A DNA stretch of 64,000 nucleotides from Chersky-806 sp038252255. GTDB lineage: Bacteria; Actinomycetota; Acidimicrobiia; IMCC26256; JAENVU01. Location: assembly GCA_038252255.1 (NCBI GenBank), contig JBBSAM010000011.1, forward strand, positions 1 to 64,000, read 5' to 3'. Positions 8,019 to 18,085 of the stretch are shown here, piece after piece (within the stretch, counting starts at the first letter, position 1; each line of letters starts with the position of its first letter). The translations under genes were made by a program, and so were the position numbers. Below the pieces are notes generated by a model. It ran no database searches, had not been told where the DNA came from, and saw only the letters and a list, made by a program, of their open reading frames with translations.

Positions 8019-8115
8019 GCCGGGCACGGCGCATGTTCGCGCGGTGGCCGCGAGGGGTCCGATCCCGACCCCTCCGGGTACGATGCGCCTGCCCGCCACC
8101 GGAGGATGCGCACGA

Positions 8116-8343
8116 ATGGAAGTCAGGATCGGGGTCGTCTACTCGCCCAAGGAGCTGACGGTCGAGATCGACAGCTCGCCCGAGCAGATCGTCGCACTCG
8201 TCGAGAAGACGCTCGCCGAGGCCGCGCACATGCTCTGGCTGCACGACGATCACGGTCGGCGCATCGGTGTGCCACTCGACAAGATCGCGTACGTCGAGAT
8301 CGCGCAGGACGATGACGCCCGGCGAGTCGGCTTCGGCCGCTAG
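8116..8343 (+). CDS. DUF3107 small protein
   Basis: This 75-residue protein starts MEVRIGVVYSPKELTVEI and ends GRRIGVPLDKIAYVEI...RRVGFG, the pattern of the actinobacterial DUF3107 family (TB9.4-like). No biochemical role is established to my knowledge. GGAGG at 8101-8105 supports ATG 8116, and TACGAT at 8079-8084 may be its -10 element. Its stop is only 6 bp before the first ArsA/Get3-like gene, so the three genes 8116-10499 look like one operon. Confidence 0.85.
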   Translation: MEVRIGVVYSPKELTVEIDSSPEQIVALVEKTLAEAAHMLWLHDDHGRRIGVPLDKIAYVEIAQDDDARRVGFGR

Positions 8344-8349
8344 CCACAT

Positions 8350-9312
8350 ATGCGAGCGCCCGATCTTCTCGGGCGGCGCCTCCTGTTCTTCACGGGCAAG
8401 GGCGGCGTCGGCAAGAGCACCATCACCGCGGCGATGGCTCTCCTCGCGGCCGATCACGGCAAGCGGGTGCTCGTCATCGAGGTCGACGCGAAGGGCGACG
8501 TCACGGACCGGTTCGAGTCGCGGCCGGTGGGCTTCGAGCCACGCGAGGTGCATCCCGGAGTGTTCGTGCTCGCGCTGGACACCGAGTCGAGCCTCAGGGA
8601 GTACCTGAAGCTCAATCTCCGGGTGCCGATCGTCGGGCGGCTGGGCCCGCTGGCCCGCGTCCTCGACTTCGTCGCGACCGCGGCGCCCGGGGTGAAGGAG
8701 GTCCTCACCATCGGGAAGGCGTGCTGGGAGGCGCGCGAGTCCATCGAAGGCCGGGCCGGCTGGGACCTGGTGCTCGTCGATGCCGCCGCGACGGGACACG
8801 TCATCGCGCAGCTCGGCGCGCCCCAGGCCATCCGGGAGCTCGTGGCGGTCGGGCCGGTCCGCTCCCAGACCGAGTGGATGACCGAGATCCTCGACGATCC
8901 CGCGATCACTGCGCTCAACATCGTCGCGACGCCCGAAGAGATGCCGGTGAGCGAGACCATCGATCTCGTCGGCCGGGCTCGCGAGGAGCTGGACGTGCCG
9001 CTCGGCTGCGTGATCGTGAACCGCGTTCTGCCGGAGCTGTTCACCCGCGCGGACGAAGAGACGTTTGACGCGTTGTACGAGCCTCGGGCCTCCGAGATCC
9101 TGAGCAACCGCGCCGGACCGGGTGTCACCGCGGTTCTCGATGGTGCTCGTCTCGCCGTCTCCCTCCGTCGGACCCGTGCCGTGCACCTGAACCGGCTGGT
9201 CGAAGAAGTCGACCTCCCGATGCTCTACGTGCCGTACCTCTTCTCTCGTCGTCACGGGTTGCGCGAGACGCGGATGGTGGCGGAATCGCTGAGCCAGGAG
9301 CTCGGGCTGTGA
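8350..9312 (+). CDS. ArsA/Get3-like ATPase, first of pair
   Basis: This 320-residue P-loop ATPase of the ArsA/Get3/MinD group has the deviant Walker A FFTGKGGVGKSTITAA (about 14-24), the switch region LVIEVDAKGD and a LVLVDAAATGH segment. It is the smaller partner of an adjacent pair that resembles mycobacterial Rv3679/Rv3680, reported to form a Get3-like heterodimer. There is no arsenite pump gene nearby and no obvious metalloid-binding cysteine set, so arsenite export is unlikely. A role in targeting or membrane/envelope maintenance fits better. It overlaps the next gene by 4 nt (GTGA). Confidence 0.82.
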   Translation: MRAPDLLGRRLLFFTGKGGVGKSTITAAMALLAADHGKRVLVIEVDAKGDVTDRFESRPVGFEPREVHPGVFVLALDTESSLREYLKLNLRVPIVGRLGPLARVLDFVATAAPGVKEVLTIGKACWEARESIEGRAGWDLVLVDAAATGHVIAQLGAPQAIRELVAVGPVRSQTEWMTEILDDPAITALNIVATPEEMPVSETIDLVGRAREELDVPLGCVIVNRVLPELFTRADEETFDALYEPRASEILSNRAGPGVTAVLDGARLAVSLRRTRAVHLNRLVEEVDLPMLYVPYLFSRRHGLRETRMVAESLSQELGL

Positions 9313-10499
9313 CCGCGTCGAACAGCCTTGAGTCGCTCCTCGCCGCCAAGGAGATCGTGGTCTGCTGTGGCTCCGGCGGCGTGGGCAAGACGACGGTCGC
9401 GGCGTCGGCGGCCCTGGGCGCGGCGAGCCGGCTCGGGGGCAAGGTGCTCGTGCTCACGATCGACCCGGCGAAGCGCTTGGCCGACGCGCTGGGGCTCGAC
9501 GGGATCGGCAACGTCGAGCGACGAGTGCCGGAGGAGGCGTTCAAGGCGGGCGGCTTCGAGGTGCGCGGCGAGCTTTGGGCCGCGATGCTCGATACGAAGC
9601 AGTCGTGGGATGCCCTCGTGCTGCGTCACGCCCCGGACGAAGAGACCGCGTACCGCATCCTCGACAACCGGATGTACGACAACATCACCGCGCGGTTCGT
9701 GCAGAGCCACGACTACATCGCGATGGAGCGTCTCTTCGAGATCCACGAGACGGGCAAGTTCGACCTCATCGTGATCGACACTCCGCCGACCCGCAACGCC
9801 CTCGACTTCCTCGACGCGCCGAAGCGGATGGCCGAGTTCTTCGGTGGTCGCTTGTTGCGCTGGCTCACGATGCCCTACCGGGTTGGCGGCAGGCGCGGCG
9901 CGCGGATGATCAACGTCGCGAGCCGGCCGTTCTACCAAATGGCCGACCGGCTGCTCGGCAGCCAGTTCCTCCAGGACATCTCCGAGTTCTTCCTGAACTT
10001 CCAGTCCATGTACCAGGGGTTCGTCGAGCGGGCCGAAGCGGTGGAGCGGCTCCTCCACGACCGTCGTACGACGTTTGCGGTCGTCACCACACTCGAGTCC
10101 GCCCCGTTGCACGAGGCCGAGTTCTTCTGCGAGCAGCTCACGAAGCGCGATTACCACCTGGGTGCGCTGATCCTGAACCGCACCCTCCCGCACTACCTGC
10201 TCTCACCCGACGGCGATCGGGCCGCGGACGTGCTCGCGAGGGAAGCGGGCGTGCTCGCCGCCGCGCTCGCCGACTCGGGTGCGCCCGCACTGGCCGATCC
10301 GGCACGGGACTCGCGCGTGCTCACGACGATCAGCGAGTCGTTCCAGAACTTCGCGGTGGTCGCCAAGCGCGAAGCCGAGCTGCGGGCCGAGCTCTCCCGT
10401 GTTCCCGAGGTCGTCGCCGATGTGCCGGCGTTCGAGTCCGACATTGCCGACATCAGCGGCCTCGCCCGCATCGCGGAGCACCTGTTTCCCACGTCGTGA
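9309..10499 (+). CDS. ArsA/Get3-like ATPase, second of pair
   Basis: This 396-residue partner of the preceding ATPase has Walker A VCCGSGGVGKTTVAAS (about 16-30), VLTIDPAKRLADALG (ArsA/Get3 'DPA' switch), and LIVIDTPPTRNALDFLDAP. The GTG start overlaps the stop of the first gene, so equal synthesis and heterodimer formation are likely. In the middle (about 170-240) is an insert rich in aromatic and basic residues, where Get3 proteins form their hydrophobic substrate groove; I infer client binding there. Size difference from the first gene matches the mycobacterial pair. Confidence 0.82.
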   Translation: MTASNSLESLLAAKEIVVCCGSGGVGKTTVAASAALGAASRLGGKVLVLTIDPAKRLADALGLDGIGNVERRVPEEAFKAGGFEVRGELWAAMLDTKQSWDALVLRHAPDEETAYRILDNRMYDNITARFVQSHDYIAMERLFEIHETGKFDLIVIDTPPTRNALDFLDAPKRMAEFFGGRLLRWLTMPYRVGGRRGARMINVASRPFYQMADRLLGSQFLQDISEFFLNFQSMYQGFVERAEAVERLLHDRRTTFAVVTTLESAPLHEAEFFCEQLTKRDYHLGALILNRTLPHYLLSPDGDRAADVLAREAGVLAAALADSGAPALADPARDSRVLTTISESFQNFAVVAKREAELRAELSRVPEVVADVPAFESDIADISGLARIAEHLFPTS

Positions 10500-10505
10500 G
10501 GGGTT

Positions 10506-12554
<2,049 letters not shown>

Positions 12555-12636
12555 TTGCTCTAAACTTAGGAGAGCCGGAGCGGCGAACCAATAGTCCGCT
12601 CGACCCATGCGCGGTCTCCCGGGCGGGGGCGTCGCC

Positions 12637-13000
12637 TCAGGGTGAAGAGGCCGCCGGGTCCGCCGTCTCCGGGGCTCCGGGCGCGGCGGCCGGGAGACGA
12701 CGGGTGAACGTGAATGCCGCGGCCGCGTCCATCAACGCGGTGCCCAACGCGGACCTGAGCTGGGCAGCCGTGTTCTGGAGGCCGCCGGCCTCGCTGCGCT
12801 CTGGACGCGCCGACGGACGGCTGCACGATGTCGTCGAGCTGGCCCGCGAGCATGCCAATCCCGACTCCGGGAACGCCATCGCGACGTTGAACGAGGAGGT
12901 GTCGATCTGCCGCTCGAGCAGCCGAGCCGGCACCGGTCCGAGCAAGGACGTCACGAAGAGGGAGACGGAGATCGGGAGCATGCCCAGAACGGTCTCGAAC
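12637..13000 (-). pseudogene. Decayed C-terminus of an MFS permease
   Basis: Minus-strand reading gives VLGMLPISVSLFVTSLLGP, then in one frame VGIGMLAGQLDDIVQ and in another EAGGLQNTAAQLRSALGTALM. These are the last helices of a DHA2-type MFS transporter. The neighbouring intact gene has GIGMLASQLGAVTV and EVGGVQNTASNLGLSIGTAL at the same places. At least one frameshift separates the two frames, and the helices between the first and second segments are missing. It is the remnant of a related transporter, divergent from its intact paralogue. Confidence 0.75.
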
Positions 13001-13120
13001 GCGTCGTGTCCCTGCACTACCTGGAGGTGGAGCGGACGACGTTCGCAGTGCCGACGGCGCTCGAGCGCAGGGACCTGGCAGCTCGGGTGTGCCTTGGCGT
13101 GGGCACGGTCGAAACCCAGA

Positions 13121-13138
13121 CGGCACGTGACCGTGCCG
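13121..13138. promoter_or_regulatory. Inverted repeat CGGCACG-TGAC-CGTGCCG
   Basis: Perfect 7-bp arms around TGAC lie 58 bp before the MFS start at 13196. The size and spacing suit an operator for a TetR- or MarR-type repressor, but no such gene is adjacent. The region between the MFS remnant and 13196 holds nothing else that I recognise except a TAGGTT hexamer at 13182-13187, 8 nt before the ATG. Confidence 0.45.
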
Positions 13139-13195
13139 CCAGTCTGTTCGATGCGCCGCGCCAAATTGCCGCGGGTCAGAGTAGGTTCCAAATCG

Positions 13196-14824
13196 ATGAA
13201 TTCCGAAGCCACCGAATCCAGCACCGCGGCGGCGAAGGCCGTGCTGGTCACGCTGGCCGCGGCGCAGTTCGTGATGATCCTGGACTCGTCGGTGATGAAC
13301 GTGTCGATCGCGACCGTTGCGAAGGATGTAGGTACGACGGTCACCGGCATCCAGACCGCGATCACCATGTACACGCTGGTGATGGCATCGCTCATGATCA
13401 CTGGCGGGAAGATGGGTGCGATCCTCGGCCGCAAGCGCGCGTTCACGATCGGGTGTGTGATCTACGGATGCGGTTCGCTGACGACGGCGGTCTCGCCCAA
13501 CCTCGCGGTGCTGATGTTCGGCTGGTCGTTCCTCGAAGGGGTCGGGGCCGCGCTGGTGATGCCGGCGGTCGTGGCGCTGGTGGCGTCGAACTTCGGTCGC
13601 GCCGAACGGCCGCGTGCGTATGGGATCGTGATGGCGGGCGGCGCGATCGCAGTCGCGGTCGGCCCGCTGATCGGCGGGCTCTTCACCACGTACTGGTCGT
13701 GGCGCTTCGTCTTCGTGGGCGAGGTGCTCATCATCGGGGTCGTGCTGCTCCTGAACCGGCGCACGGCCGATACGCCGAAGGAAGAAGGGGCCCGCCTCGA
13801 CCTCGTCGGCACCTCCCTCTCCGCGCTCGGGCTCGGCCTGATCGTCTATGGGATCCTGCGCTCGGGCACCTGGGGATTCGCTATCCCGAAAGCCGACGCG
13901 CCGACGTGGCTGGGCCTGTCACCGGTGATCTATCTGCTCATCGGCGGGGGAGCGGTGCTCTACGCCTTCCTCTCGTGGGAGAAGCACCGCCGCGACACCG
14001 GTCAGGCCGCGCTGCTCGATCCGGCGATCCTGCGGGTCCCGCTCTTGCGCAGCGGAGTCACAGCCTTCTTCTTCCAGTACCTGCTCCAGGCCGGCCTGTT
14101 CTTCGCGGTGCCGTTGTTCTTGTCGATAGCGCTCGGGCTCTCGGCGATCGATACCGGCCTCCGAATCCTGCCTCTGTCGATCACCCTGGTGATCGCCGCA
14201 GTGGGAGTCCCGAAGCTGTTCCCGCGCGCGTCGCCACGCCGGGTCTCGCAGCTCGGCTTCCTCCTGCTGTTCGTCGCGCTCGTCGTGTTCGTGGCCGCGC
14301 TCGACGCCGGCGCCGGTCCCGAGATCGTTACGTGGCCGATGCTCCTCGCGGGGCTCGGCATCGGCATGCTCGCATCGCAGCTCGGCGCCGTCACGGTGTC
14401 CTCGGTGCCCGACGAGCAGAGCGGCGAGGTTGGCGGCGTCCAAAACACCGCTTCCAACCTCGGCCTCTCTATCGGCACGGCGCTGGCGGGCGCGGTCCTG
14501 ATCTCTGCGCTCACCAGCTCGTTCTTCACCGGCATCGAGAGCAACCCCGCGGTCCCCAAGGACCTCTCGTCCAAGGTGCAGACGGAGCTCACGAGCGGGG
14601 TCCCGTTCATCTCCGACGCGGATCTTGAAGCCGCGCTCGATGACGCCGGGGTTTCACCGGCGGCGAGCAAAGCCATCACCGATGAGAACGCCGATGCCCG
14701 CCTTGACGCGCTGCGCGCGTCGTTGTCGGTGCTGGCCGTGCTCGCGCTGATCGCGCTGTTCTTCAGCCGGGGACTTCCCGCCACTCCCGCGGCCGTCGAG
14801 GAAACCCAAGTGCAATCGAGCTGA
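13196..14824 (+). CDS. DHA2-family MFS drug/proton antiporter
   Basis: This 542-residue protein has about 14 hydrophobic helices, as in EmrB/QacA exporters. Helix 1 carries the DSSVMNVSIATVAKD motif typical of the family, the first cytoplasmic loop has GGKMGAILGRKRAF (MFS motif A), and motif C-like GGAIAVAVGPLIGG is present. It probably exports small toxic or secondary metabolites using the proton gradient. The frame is open back to 12704, but ATG 13196 gives the correct N-terminus. An inverted repeat lies upstream. GC-rich hairpin CGCCC/GGGCG follows at about 14831-14847 and may terminate transcription. Confidence 0.87.
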   Translation: MNSEATESSTAAAKAVLVTLAAAQFVMILDSSVMNVSIATVAKDVGTTVTGIQTAITMYTLVMASLMITGGKMGAILGRKRAFTIGCVIYGCGSLTTAVSPNLAVLMFGWSFLEGVGAALVMPAVVALVASNFGRAERPRAYGIVMAGGAIAVAVGPLIGGLFTTYWSWRFVFVGEVLIIGVVLLLNRRTADTPKEEGARLDLVGTSLSALGLGLIVYGILRSGTWGFAIPKADAPTWLGLSPVIYLLIGGGAVLYAFLSWEKHRRDTGQAALLDPAILRVPLLRSGVTAFFFQYLLQAGLFFAVPLFLSIALGLSAIDTGLRILPLSITLVIAAVGVPKLFPRASPRRVSQLGFLLLFVALVVFVAALDAGAGPEIVTWPMLLAGLGIGMLASQLGAVTVSSVPDEQSGEVGGVQNTASNLGLSIGTALAGAVLISALTSSFFTGIESNPAVPKDLSSKVQTELTSGVPFISDADLEAALDDAGVSPAASKAITDENADARLDALRASLSVLAVLALIALFFSRGLPATPAAVEETQVQSS

Positions 14825-14957
14825 CGAACAGCGCCCGCTGCTGAGGGCGGGGTGCGCGCTCTCGGGCGAGTGGTGGCAGAAATCGGCCTCCCTCGACCCC
14901 GGTAGGCAACCCGGAGGGCGCCGAGCGCGTCATACGGTTGTGCGAGGAGCAGGAGCA

Positions 14958-15473
14958 GTGGATGCCGATCCGTTCGATGACTTCTATCGAGACGGGTACG
15001 CGCGCCTCGTGGCCGCCGTCGGCTTGATCACCGGGAGCCGCGCCGAGGCGGAGGACGCAGTCGATGAGGCGGTCGCGCGGGCCTGGGAGCAGATCCGTCG
15101 CCACCGACCGATTGATTCGCTGCCCGCGTGGGTCCGGACCGTGGCGCTCAATGTGGCGCGCGGCGGGATCCGGCACCGAGCGGTCGAGCGCCGCGCCCGG
15201 CAGCGGTTGTTGAGCGTGGAGGACCACGGCGCGTCCCTTGAGCGCCATGCCGCCGCGATCGACGCCCGTCGCGCGCTCGCGGCACTGCCACGCCGCCAGC
15301 GCGAGATCACGGTGCTCTTCTACTTCTGCGACCTCTCGGTGCAGGAGATAGCGGCCACCTTGCAGATCGACCCGGGCACGGTGAAGTCGACGTTGCACAG
15401 GGCTCGCGCCGCGCTCGCCCAGGTATTGGGCGACGACACGACTGAGGAGGAACACGATGCCATCGATGCTTGA
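14958..15473 (+). CDS. ECF-type sigma-70 family factor
   Basis: This 171-residue factor has sigma region 2 (FYRDGYARLVAAVGLITGSRAEAEDAVDEAVARAWEQ) and region 4 (LPRRQREITVLFYFCDLSVQEIAATLQIDPGTVKSTLHRARAAL), so it should direct RNA polymerase to a small regulon. I prefer GTG 14958 because GAGGAG lies 8 nt upstream; GTG 14940 is the alternative. TACGGT at 14933-14938 could be its -10 element. The stop overlaps the start of the membrane cupredoxin gene by 17 bp. Its N-terminus resembles the SigE-like group found with membrane-bound partners. Confidence 0.85.
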   Translation: MDADPFDDFYRDGYARLVAAVGLITGSRAEAEDAVDEAVARAWEQIRRHRPIDSLPAWVRTVALNVARGGIRHRAVERRARQRLLSVEDHGASLERHAAAIDARRALAALPRRQREITVLFYFCDLSVQEIAATLQIDPGTVKSTLHRARAALAQVLGDDTTEEEHDAIDA

Positions 15474-16011
15474 CGACACCGATCTCGACGCCCGGTGGCG
15501 CGCCGGCCTTGAAGCCGCCAGCGAGCTGGGCCCGGCAGCAACCGTCGAGACGCGGGTCGCACTTCACATCGCCAAGTGGCGTCGCACCCGCGTCGGCGCG
15601 GGGGTCGCCGCACTCGTGGTGATCGGTGCACTCATCGTCGGCGTGGTGATCTCGTTCGGCGGCACCGACTCGACGCGGGTCCGCGCCGTGGAGCGGCCGC
15701 CCGGCACGCCGATCGCAACGGTCGCTGTCGTGTCGCATCCGGACCTGACGCTGACCGCGGTGCCGCAAACCGTTCCGGCCGGACTCATCGAGATCGACTA
15801 CTCGACCGTGGGCGGAACGCACGCGCTCGTGATCGACACGGACCACGAGTACAACGTCATCAGCGGACCGGATTTCCGGCTTACGGTCCCGAGGGGCGAC
15901 AGCAACTCGGCGGTGGGGAGGGTGTATCTCAAGCCCGGTGTCTACCGGCTGCATTGCGTCATCCCAGGGCACGAGGTGGCCGGCGAGCAGGTGACGCTCA
16001 CGGTCACCTGA
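15457..16011 (+). CDS. Membrane-anchored cupredoxin, likely sigma partner
   Basis: This 184-residue protein has a cytoplasmic N-terminus of about 45 residues, one transmembrane helix (VGAGVAALVVIGALIVGVVISF, about 47-68) and an extracytoplasmic cupredoxin-like domain. Candidate copper ligands are His in GGTHAL, and Cys and His in YRLHCVIPGHEVAGE. The Met usually found after the last His (GHxxxGM) is replaced, so the site may be altered or empty. It overlaps the sigma gene, so the N-terminal segment may hold the sigma factor at the membrane while the outer domain senses metal or redox state. No zinc-finger anti-sigma motif is visible. Role is inferred. Confidence 0.65.
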   Translation: MPSMLDDTDLDARWRAGLEAASELGPAATVETRVALHIAKWRRTRVGAGVAALVVIGALIVGVVISFGGTDSTRVRAVERPPGTPIATVAVVSHPDLTLTAVPQTVPAGLIEIDYSTVGGTHALVIDTDHEYNVISGPDFRLTVPRGDSNSAVGRVYLKPGVYRLHCVIPGHEVAGEQVTLTVT

Positions 16012-16026
16012 CGCCAGAATCGGGCG

Positions 16027-16343
16027 GTGAGCAAGGCGGATCTGCGCATCGCGCGCTTTCGGCCCGAGGATCAGGACGCGGTCCGGGCCCTGATCTTGGC
16101 GGGACTCGAGGAGCGGTGGGGTGCCGTCGATCCGTCGCTGAACCCCGACCTCGACGACATTGCCGCGATCTACGCCGACAGCGTCGTCCTCGTCGCGTGG
16201 ACCGGGAACGAGATCGTGGGCGCCGGCTGTACACCACCTTTGGCTTCCAGTTCTCGCACGAGGCCGACGGAGCATTCGGACCCGACGCCGACTTCGTCCT
16301 CGATCTGCCTCGCCGCCGCGTCGTATCTTCGGGTGGTGACTGA
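16027..16343 (+). pseudogene. GNAT acetyltransferase with internal deletion
   Basis: From GTG 16027 the frame reads as the first strands of a GNAT fold (LRIARFRPEDQDAVRALILAGL ... VVLVAWTGNEIVGAG). At about 16230 the match jumps to another frame, where RRLYTTFGFQFSHEADG ... FVLDL is the GNAT C-terminus. The acetyl-CoA loop that should lie between them is absent. This is best explained by an internal deletion that also shifts the frame. The uninterrupted frame from 16027 to 16785 is therefore a chance fusion. Confidence 0.7.
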
Positions 16344-16785
16344 AGACGAGCAGGAGCTGGCGAAGGCGACCAATCGTGAGGTGTGGGCGCTGCTCGAACG
16401 CACCGACCGCACTTCCGTCGACGACGAGCGGATGGTGCAGACCGCGCACTCGTCGGCGCATCACTGGCAGCAGGCGGGCGGTGCGCTGGAGTCCGCTCGG
16501 GCGGACTGGCTGCTCTCTCACGTGTACGCCGTCGTCGGCCGATCAGAAGAGGCCTCTCGGTACGCGCAGCAGTCACTGGCCACGTGTGAAGCCAACGGCT
16601 TCGGGGACTTCGACCTGGCGTACGCCTATGAGGCGGTCGCGCGCAGTGCGGCCGCCGGGGGAGACGGCGAGACGGCCGGGACCTGGCGGGCGCGGGCGAA
16701 GGACGCCGCCGGTGCGATCGCCGACGACGAAGACCGCGAGCTCTTCCTCGCGGATCTGGCTGCCGATCCTTGGTTCAACGCTTGA
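16336..16785 (+). CDS. Hypothetical helical protein
   Basis: This 149-residue protein is mostly helical, with two TPR-like helix pairs (AHHWQQAGGALESARADWLLSHVYAVVG and ASRYAQQSLATCEANGFGDFDLAYAYEAVARSA). Similar proteins occur in other actinobacteria, but I know no function. I chose GTG 16336 because TATCTT ends 6 nt upstream and because the preceding sequence belongs to the GNAT remnant. The last 11 bp overlap the convergent MFS gene. Confidence 0.6.
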   Translation: MTEDEQELAKATNREVWALLERTDRTSVDDERMVQTAHSSAHHWQQAGGALESARADWLLSHVYAVVGRSEEASRYAQQSLATCEANGFGDFDLAYAYEAVARSAAAGGDGETAGTWRARAKDAAGAIADDEDRELFLADLAADPWFNA

Positions 16786-18022
16786 CGGGAGGGTCGGCCT
16801 GGGCGCGGGCGGCGGCGATGGTGCGGTTGTTGATCACCGGGATCATCGCGAAGGCGATCACGATCGGGATGGCGCCGCCCACTACGAACGGCGCCCGGAG
16901 CCCGAAGGTCTCCGCAAGGAAGCCGCCGAGCAACGCGCCGATCGGCATGGTGCCCCAGCCGAGGAGCCGGTAGGCGCTGTTCACGCGACCGAGCAGCACG
17001 TCGGGGACGATCGCCTGCCGCAGCGACACCGTCACGACGTTCCAAGCGACCCCGAACGCTCCCACCGCGGCGATCGAGATCGCTACTGCGATCGGGTTCG
17101 TGACGAGCGCCGGCACCAGCGTCGCCGCGCCGATCACCAGGACTGCGACGACCAGGAGCGTGCCCGGCCCCATCCACGCGCTCAATCGGCGCCCGAGCAG
17201 GCTGCCAGCAAGCGCGCCGACTCCGCCGGCGGTGAGCAGGAACCCGTAGTCCGGCTTCGAGAGGTCGAGGATCTCGAGCGCGTAGAGCACCAAGACGGCC
17301 ATCACCGCGGCCTCGAGCAGGTTCAGCACTCCGAGCACGATGGCCAGCGTGCGGAGCAGACGGTGACGGCGCAGCCAGCGCAAGCCTTCCGAGATGTCGG
17401 CGCGAATCGAACTGCGGGTGCCGTCCGCCACCCCGGCGCGGACCGGGCGAAACGAGCCGCGCAGCCCCAGCACCACGAGCGCGGCGATCCCGAACGAACC
17501 CGCGTCCACGATGAACGGCGCGGCCGAGGCGGCGGCAAAGAGGAATGCGCCCAGCGGCGGACCGGCGAACTGGTTCGTGATGACTTCCGCGGCGTAGAGG
17601 CGACCGTTCGCCGTCTCGAGCGTGTCGCGGGCCACGACGTTCGGCAGAATCGCCTGCGCCGCGTTGTCGAAGAGCGTCTCGGCGCTCCCGAGGACGAAGG
17701 CCACGAGCCCGATCAGGACGAGCGTTGCAGAATCGGTGAGCACGAGCACCGCGAGGGTGCCCATCACGAGCATGCGGAAGCCGTCGACGACAGCCATCGT
17801 TCGCTTTCGGTCCAGGCGGTCGGCGAGGGCACCCCCCAGCAGCGCGAAGAACAGCCAGGGCAGCGTCCCGGCGAACGAGACCAGGGCCACGCCCGTCGGC
17901 GAGCGGGTGAGTGAAGCGGCCAGCAGCGGCAAGCCGGCGAGCGTCACGCCGTCACCCAGGTTGGACACGGTGGACGCGGTCCACAGCCGGACGTAATTCG
18001 CGCCGAGTCGAGCTCGCGTCAT
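16775..18022 (-). CDS. MFS transporter (12-helix exporter type)
   Basis: This 415-residue protein has about 12 hydrophobic helices, starts NYVRLWTASTVSNLGDGVTLAGLPLLA, and has the MFS motif A GGALADRLDRKR. This pattern is typical of the MFS_3/EntS-like exporters common in actinobacteria. Substrate cannot be read from sequence. ATG 18022 is 63 bp from the divergent pdtaS-like start. The 3' end overlaps the hypothetical gene at 16336-16785 by 11 bp, in convergent orientation. Confidence 0.85.
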   Translation of the reverse strand: MTRARLGANYVRLWTASTVSNLGDGVTLAGLPLLAASLTRSPTGVALVSFAGTLPWLFFALLGGALADRLDRKRTMAVVDGFRMLVMGTLAVLVLTDSATLVLIGLVAFVLGSAETLFDNAAQAILPNVVARDTLETANGRLYAAEVITNQFAGPPLGAFLFAAASAAPFIVDAGSFGIAALVVLGLRGSFRPVRAGVADGTRSSIRADISEGLRWLRRHRLLRTLAIVLGVLNLLEAAVMAVLVLYALEILDLSKPDYGFLLTAGGVGALAGSLLGRRLSAWMGPGTLLVVAVLVIGAATLVPALVTNPIAVAISIAAVGAFGVAWNVVTVSLRQAIVPDVLLGRVNSAYRLLGWGTMPIGALLGGFLAETFGLRAPFVVGGAIPIVIAFAMIPVINNRTIAAARAQADPPVKR

Positions 18023-18085
18023 GAACCAGGTCGGACCCGTGTCATGTCATCGAGCCTACGAGGGCACCCCGATACCCTGGGCCGA

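Noticed and set aside
8350..10499. Arsenite efflux operon
   Set aside because: There is no ArsB, ArsR or ArsC, and no metalloid cysteine set; the pair fits the Get3-like group better.
16027..16785. A single 252-residue protein
   Set aside because: The first third is a GNAT remnant whose C-terminus continues in another frame, and an independent GTG start with a -10 element lies at 16336.
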